Shown: piece after piece, positions 60,268-64,000 of the stretch
Layout of the letters: each line of letters opens with the position of its first letter
How positions within the stretch are numbered: position 1 is the first letter of the stretch
From: Roseiarcus sp963767245
GTDB lineage: Bacteria; Pseudomonadota; Alphaproteobacteria; Rhizobiales; Beijerinckiaceae
Direction: 5' to 3'
Assembly (NCBI GenBank): GCA_963767245.1
Contig: CAVYDG010000015.1
Span: 1 to 64,000, forward strand
DNA length: 64,000 bases
Position numbers and translations under genes: made by a program
Notes under the pieces: model-generated
The model's database searches: none
Seen by the model: the letters and a program-made list of their open reading frames with translations, nothing else
Told to the model about the DNA's origin: nothing

Positions 60268-60917
60268 TCAGGTCGAGGTCCATGATCTCGGCGCACCCGT
60301 CTCACCGTGCTTGAGTTGGTGCTCCATCAGTATGAGCGCATCGGCAGTCATGTCGGCGTCAAGCAACGCGCTGTGCCGGTCGTCTCTTTCGCTGCTGTCG
60401 AGCACAAGCCGATCGCACATCGAGGTCAGCGACTTATTGGCGCCTGGGAAAAGCTGTGCGAACAGGACCTGCGTGCAAATGTACCGCTCTTCAGCGTAGA
60501 CGCTCTCACCCCACTGAATCACCTTGGCCCGGGCGAACTCATAGTTGAGGAAATCTCGCTCGTTCTTGTAGGCATGGGCCACGATCGGCGAGTCCCGAAC
60601 AAAGTCTTTCACTTTCGGCAGGATCGTTGGGAACCGTGGAGCGTTCTTGAGTCGGCGGGCTGAATCCTGTGGATCTTGATGGCCTCGGGGTCGATTGGCC
60701 CATCCGGGTTGACCCTGGAGCTCCACGTCTCGCCCTTGCGCCAGCCCTCGCCGTCGCGCAGCATTTCGACGAAACCGACTTCGATGATGATGCCAGGGGC
60801 TCTCCAGGCAAAAGGCTGCCTGCGAATGAACTCGGCGTCAGGTGTACGCTTGCCAGTCGTCTCCGCGTCGAAGGCGACGAGCCGGTCGAAACCGTGGAGG
60901 AAATTCGGCAAGTACAT
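60268..60917 (-). pseudogene. DEDDh 3'-5' exonuclease (DnaQ/epsilon-like), one frameshift
   Basis: ATG 60917 behind ggaggg. LVAFDAETTGKRTPDAEFI has exonuclease motif I (DxE), IIEVGFVEM and VNPDGPIDPEAIKIHRI lead to the shift near 60650 (one C missing in GACCTCAAG), and the other frame continues LKNAPRFPTILPKVKDFVRD SPIVAHAYKNERDFLNYE (motif II) and SALLDADMTADALILM (motif III, HxxxxxD-like in RHSALLDAD). Corrected length about 216 residues. It could proofread or process ends together with RecD2 encoded downstream. Confidence 0.82.
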
Positions 60918-61090
60918 CGCGGCCCTCCGAAGCAGCACCAATTCGTAAGCGTTTCGCCAATCGGCGTCACGGCTTGGCGGCGGCGCTGCTTCGCGAAGAG
61001 GACCGGGGCCTCAGCGCAGCGCGTAGACCCCATCAAGATTTCTCACCGGCCGAGCAATACGTTCTCATGGAGTCCAAGTTCCCGTCGGCG

Positions 61091-61156
61091 CGGCACACGA
61101 GGAGGCGACGTTCGCTCACTACGCGGCACAGGAAGACCCGACGTTCGCTCACTACG
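61091..61156. repeat. 33-bp tandem duplication
   Basis: Unit 1 61091-61123, unit 2 61124-61156; both start CGGCACA and share the last 18 bases CGACGTTCGCTCACTACG exactly. A few substitutions in the middle. Intergenic, between the exonuclease gene and the next minus-strand gene. Confidence 0.8.
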
Positions 61157-61187
61157 TAGGGTCGTCGCCAACACACCGGGCCACGTG

Positions 61188-61667
61188 TCACCCGCGATGC
61201 TCGCCGGCATCCAAAATCCATGTCCGGTCGGCTAACGCGACATAAATGCGCTCCTGCCCAAGCGCCGCGCCAAGCTCGGTCGCAAGCTCATTCAACATGG
61301 CCTCGATGGCCGCATCGGAGAGATGACCGAGGTACGCGTGGACCGCTTCGCCCGTGAATAGGGCCACGGGTTCGCGGTCCGAACCGACTGTGCCGTCGTC
61401 GCGTGGCCAAGCATAGGTGACTTCTGCGCGAGTAAACATGCCGGAAAGGGCGGGCTGGCCGGACTCGACACGGCGCTTCATCCAGGCGCGAGCAGTGCGC
61501 ACAGCCTCGGACACGTCGAACACTCGGCCCTCAGCGTCCCAGCCCTCGCGCAGACCGACGCTAATGCGGTCGCGTCGCGGGCCCAGCGAGTCTGGCACGA
61601 CGACATAGTCTTCGGGCCGCGGAGGGGAAGGCCGGGAGAAAGGCACTTCAGCCATCATCATGCTCAT
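61188..61667 (-). CDS. hypothetical protein, about 159 aa
   Basis: ATG 61667 (MSMMMAEVPF) is preferred to the longer frame from 61733. PEDYVVVPDSLGPRRDRISV GLREGWDAEGRVFDVSEAVR TARAWMKRRVESGQPALSGM FTRAEVTYAWP has a balanced alpha/beta composition, and EAVHAYLGHLSDAAIEAMLN ELATELGAALGQERIYVAL forms a C-terminal helix-strand unit. No family recognised; similar proteins may occur on alphaproteobacterial plasmids. Confidence 0.55.
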   Translation of the reverse strand: MSMMMAEVPFSRPSPPRPEDYVVVPDSLGPRRDRISVGLREGWDAEGRVFDVSEAVRTARAWMKRRVESGQPALSGMFTRAEVTYAWPRDDGTVGSDREPVALFTGEAVHAYLGHLSDAAIEAMLNELATELGAALGQERIYVALADRTWILDAGEHRG

Positions 61668-61886
61668 TTCTGAGTGTCGCCGCCAACAATACGCGAGCTC
61701 AGACGCGAATTTCTTACACCCTCCCGCGCGCAATTTCCTCCTTGGGGCAATATGCTGCCGGTGGGTGGATTGTCGTAGCTAGTCCTCGGGCTTGCCTAAC
61801 CGGCTCTAGCCGCTCATGCACGGCGTGAGCAAGGATCGCGCCGATATCGCCGATATCGATGCGAGCGGCTGACCGCCAATCGGCGC

Positions 61887-62351
61887 CTAGAACTCACGCC
61901 GAACCAAGGGCTTTCGTTGCCCGTACGGTTGCGGGGCAGCCCGCACAACGGCATTGGTTTGGTCGGTGAAGGCTTGCCGCTCTTGCTGCCCCGGAGAGGC
62001 GAAGCGATCGGGCAGGCCACCGAGATCGTCATCATCATCGCCCAAGCCTCCCGGACCGGATTCTCCTCTAGCCCGCGCGTCGCCCTTCTGAGCCTGGAAT
62101 TGCGCGGCCTGCGCGGCAGCGATCAATCGGAAATAGTGTTCGGCGTGCTGAAGGTAGTTCTCCACGGCTACAGGATTGTTGCCAGTGTGAGCGTCGCGCG
62201 CCAATTGAAGGTATCTTTCAGCGACATGCAACGCACTGCCACGAATTCTGACGTCGGGGCCGTGCAAGTCATACGAACGAGTCAGGGGGTTGGGTTCGCG
62301 ACCGCGATTTGTTTGGCGGCCGCGACTTCGGTCATTCTGACCAAGTGACAT
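61887..62351 (-). CDS. DUF4167 family protein
   Basis: 154 residues. RGREPNPLTRSYDLHGPDVR IRGSALHVAERYLQLARDAH TGNNPVAVENYLQHAEHYFR LIAAAQAAQ is the DUF4167 domain found across Hyphomicrobiales; the rest is disordered and rich in Gly, Asp and Gln, with a GDDDDD run. Function is unknown, perhaps RNA or DNA binding, from its basic start. Supports an alphaproteobacterial host. Confidence 0.9.
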   Translation of the reverse strand: MSLGQNDRSRGRQTNRGREPNPLTRSYDLHGPDVRIRGSALHVAERYLQLARDAHTGNNPVAVENYLQHAEHYFRLIAAAQAAQFQAQKGDARARGESGPGGLGDDDDDLGGLPDRFASPGQQERQAFTDQTNAVVRAAPQPYGQRKPLVRREF

Positions 62352-62853
62352 TTCTTATCCCTAGGGTTCAAACGCTCCCACTGGCAGCGTGTCGCAGCTT
62401 TTGCGGAGTGACGGCGTTCGAGCGTCGCAGCGCTGCGCCGTCAAAGCTCCGTAAAGCGCCCAAACGGGGCGCTGAGCGTGTCGTGTCAGATCTGGTGCGA
62501 CGAAGCGTCAGTTTTGGTCTGTCGATTTCGTGCAAGGCTTGCACGCCAAGCGGTCGCCTGATCGGCCTTTAAGCGAACAATTGCGCTTCGACAGCAGAAG
62601 CGTCGCGGAAGGTCGTCATTTTGAGATCGTTAACCCCACGGCCTTAGACGCGCCAACCCAAGAGCTAGCAGTTTGGGCCCTCCGTCCCGACTCCGACGGC
62701 ATCGCGAGGATGGCCAGTACATAACCCTTTCTCCCTTCAATGCAAGGGCAAGCGCATCAACGGCGCAGAGAATCTAGGGCAGCGGACGGCACTTACTGCC
62801 GGCCATTTGTTGCGCTTCTAGAGCGCAAAGGCGCTGATCGTGCGCGACCTTGA
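62352..62853. other. no convincing gene
   Basis: Only short shadow frames. GC-skewed mixed sequence with no recognisable RNA, repeat or operator. Confidence 0.4.
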
Positions 62854-64000
62854 TTAGACGCCACTCCCCGGGCTCGCAATCGGCGCTACGTCGCCGGTTG
62901 ATCGATCGGGCGTGTCCTCTTTCCAGCGCACAGATCCGATAGGGCGATCCAGCATGCGGCGAATCCGGATTGGCTCCGGACCCGTATGGAATTCGTTCGC
63001 GCGCAAGTGCAAGGCACGCTCCGACGCCGTCGAACGGCTTCGCTGACGCAGATAGTCGTGCCACGTTGGGCAATGGTAGCGCTCGGTCCATAGTTCAGGA
63101 TCGGCAATATCGCGCGCGATCGACCACCCATAAGCGCCGTTCCGCTGACGGCTTAGTTGAACGTGCTGCATGACCGCGTAGAAGAGGCGCGCCTCGACGG
63201 GATAGACACGATATTCGATCTCCACCACGATCGGTCCGCTGCGTGGGGTCAGTGAAAGGCGCACCTCGGGGTCGGCGAGGACGTCAAGGGACAGCTCGTT
63301 AGGGCCGGTGACCGTTGGCATCCTCATCCAAAGGCCAAGCATTGGCGAAGCAAGCAATGTGGCGGCCGAGATCAGCAGCGCTCCCTCTACCCCAATGACG
63401 CTCGCTATGCTGCCCCACATCCAGCTGCCGAGCGCTATCCCGCCCGTGATGGCCGCCTGATAGCCCGCCAGCGCGCGACCGGCGACCCAGCGCGGGGCGG
63501 CGAGCTGAACGCCGACATTGAACAGCGTGACCGATGCCGTCCAGGCGGCGCCCGCGAAGACGAGCGCGCTTCCAGTCAGTACTGGCCAGCGGCTTACCGC
63601 GACAACGGCGACACAAACGCCCATGACGATCATGCACAGACGGATCGCACCTTCGTCTCCCAAACGTCCGCGAAGCGCCGAAATATTGAGCGCTCCTATC
63701 ACTGCGCCCATGCCAAACGCGCCCAGCATGACGCCGTAGGTTTGAGCGCCGCCATGCAGGAGGTCGCGCGCGACGATTGGCATCAGTGCAGAGACTGAAC
63801 CGCCGGCAATCCCGGTCGCCAAGGTCCGTCCCAGCACAATTCGAATTGATGGCGAGTGCACGATGTAGCGAACGCCCGAAATAACGGCCCGCGCCAATCT
63901 TTCCGGCGGCAGCCGCGACGGCTCCTTGAGACGACGCCAGAGGAACAAGACGATCAGAAGCGGCAGATAGAGAAGCGCATTCGTGACGAATGCCGCGACC
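62854..64000 (-). CDS. MFS transporter (EntS-like) with soluble C-terminal domain, partial
   Basis: The frame continues to the window end (VAAFVTNALLYLPLLIVLFL WRRLKEP at 63949-64000), so the N-terminal half lies outside. Six visible helices, including LGRTLATGIAGGSVSALMPI, VMLGAFGMGAVIGALNISA and ALVFAGAAWTASVTLFNVGV, are typical of EntS/MFS_3 exporters. After about residue 230 of the visible part comes a soluble segment VEIEYRVYPVEARLFYAVMQ HVQLSRQRNGAYGWSIARDI and ERYHCPTWHDYLRQRSRST, an antibiotic-biosynthesis-monooxygenase-like domain known to be fused to this MFS subtype. The exported compound is unknown. Confidence 0.82.
   Translation of the reverse strand, partial: VAAFVTNALLYLPLLIVLFLWRRLKEPSRLPPERLARAVISGVRYIVHSPSIRIVLGRTLATGIAGGSVSALMPIVARDLLHGGAQTYGVMLGAFGMGAVIGALNISALRGRLGDEGAIRLCMIVMGVCVAVVAVSRWPVLTGSALVFAGAAWTASVTLFNVGVQLAAPRWVAGRALAGYQAAITGGIALGSWMWGSIASVIGVEGALLISAATLLASPMLGLWMRMPTVTGPNELSLDVLADPEVRLSLTPRSGPIVVEIEYRVYPVEARLFYAVMQHVQLSRQRNGAYGWSIARDIADPELWTERYHCPTWHDYLRQRSRSTASERALHLRANEFHTGPEPIRIRRMLDRPIGSVRWKEDTPDRSTGDVAPIASPGSGV

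Noticed and set aside
1..64000. tRNA or rRNA genes and a phage structural module
   Set aside because: No T-arm plus acceptor pattern, rRNA-like stretch, capsid, portal, tail or terminase signature was found by eye.

Overview
The window looks like high-GC alphaproteobacterial DNA, probably Hyphomicrobiales (Rhizobiales), perhaps a Beijerinckiaceae or Methylocystaceae relative. Supporting families are DUF4167, GapR/DUF2312, DUF1003, CsbD, a PhnA-like membrane protein with its tiny partner peptide, LigD fragments and an FdxA-type ferredoxin. No tRNA, rRNA, CRISPR array or phage structural gene was found. The mix of replication and topology genes, IS elements and broken genes suggests a plasmid or an accessory island.

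Layout. (1) 0.2-11.4 kb is a stress and energy block: a small membrane peptide, two CsbD-like genes (one with a premature stop), DUF1003, a frameshifted stomatin-like SPFH gene followed by a frameshifted phosphoketolase, a GH144-like/glycoamylase-family protein and a P-type H+-ATPase. A shared motif, GGCAGCCTCGGAAACTAC, recurs upstream of most of these genes and may define a regulon. (2) 11.8-22.1 kb is a scrapyard: a group II intron maturase remnant, a complete ISL3-family element, a glycosidase tail, an orphan MalK-type ATPase, broken LigD and ATP-dependent ligase genes, a PhnA-like membrane protein, a flavodoxin-fold remnant, an IS3-family element, a lipoprotein and a porin remnant.

(3) 22.5-36.9 kb is one tightly packed plus-strand operon of eleven genes: FAH-family hydrolase, alpha/beta hydrolase, amidohydrolase, a LivH-LivM fused permease, a solute-binding protein, LivG, a LivF fused to a Tm-1-like domain, a PEP-hydrolase-family TIM barrel, a flotillin-like protein, an SRPBCC protein, and an SRPBCC-quinone oxidoreductase fusion. 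I read it as import plus catabolism of an unknown cyclic or amide-containing organic compound. It is the best candidate here for an undescribed system. A frameshifted Gfo/Idh/MocA oxidoreductase lies convergent to it.

(4) 38.5-45.7 kb is a replication or mobile-element module: an unusual repeat-bearing hypothetical protein, a 10-bp-phased repeat array, an excisionase-like HTH protein, conserved mobile-element hypotheticals, a prim-pol, a truncated ATPase and a ParB-like protein. (5) 45.8-64 kb holds an FdxA ferredoxin, groESL with a CIRCE-like operator, hypotheticals, topoisomerase III, an LssY_C protein, a pterin dehydratase, DUF2237, an IS200-type element, GapR, RecD2, a DEDDh exonuclease (frameshifted), DUF4167 and a partial MFS transporter.

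At least eleven reading frames are broken by a single-base gain or loss, nearly all in short homopolymers. Either the assembly carries indel errors or the region is decaying by slippage. Every call of pseudogene below should be read with that caveat.
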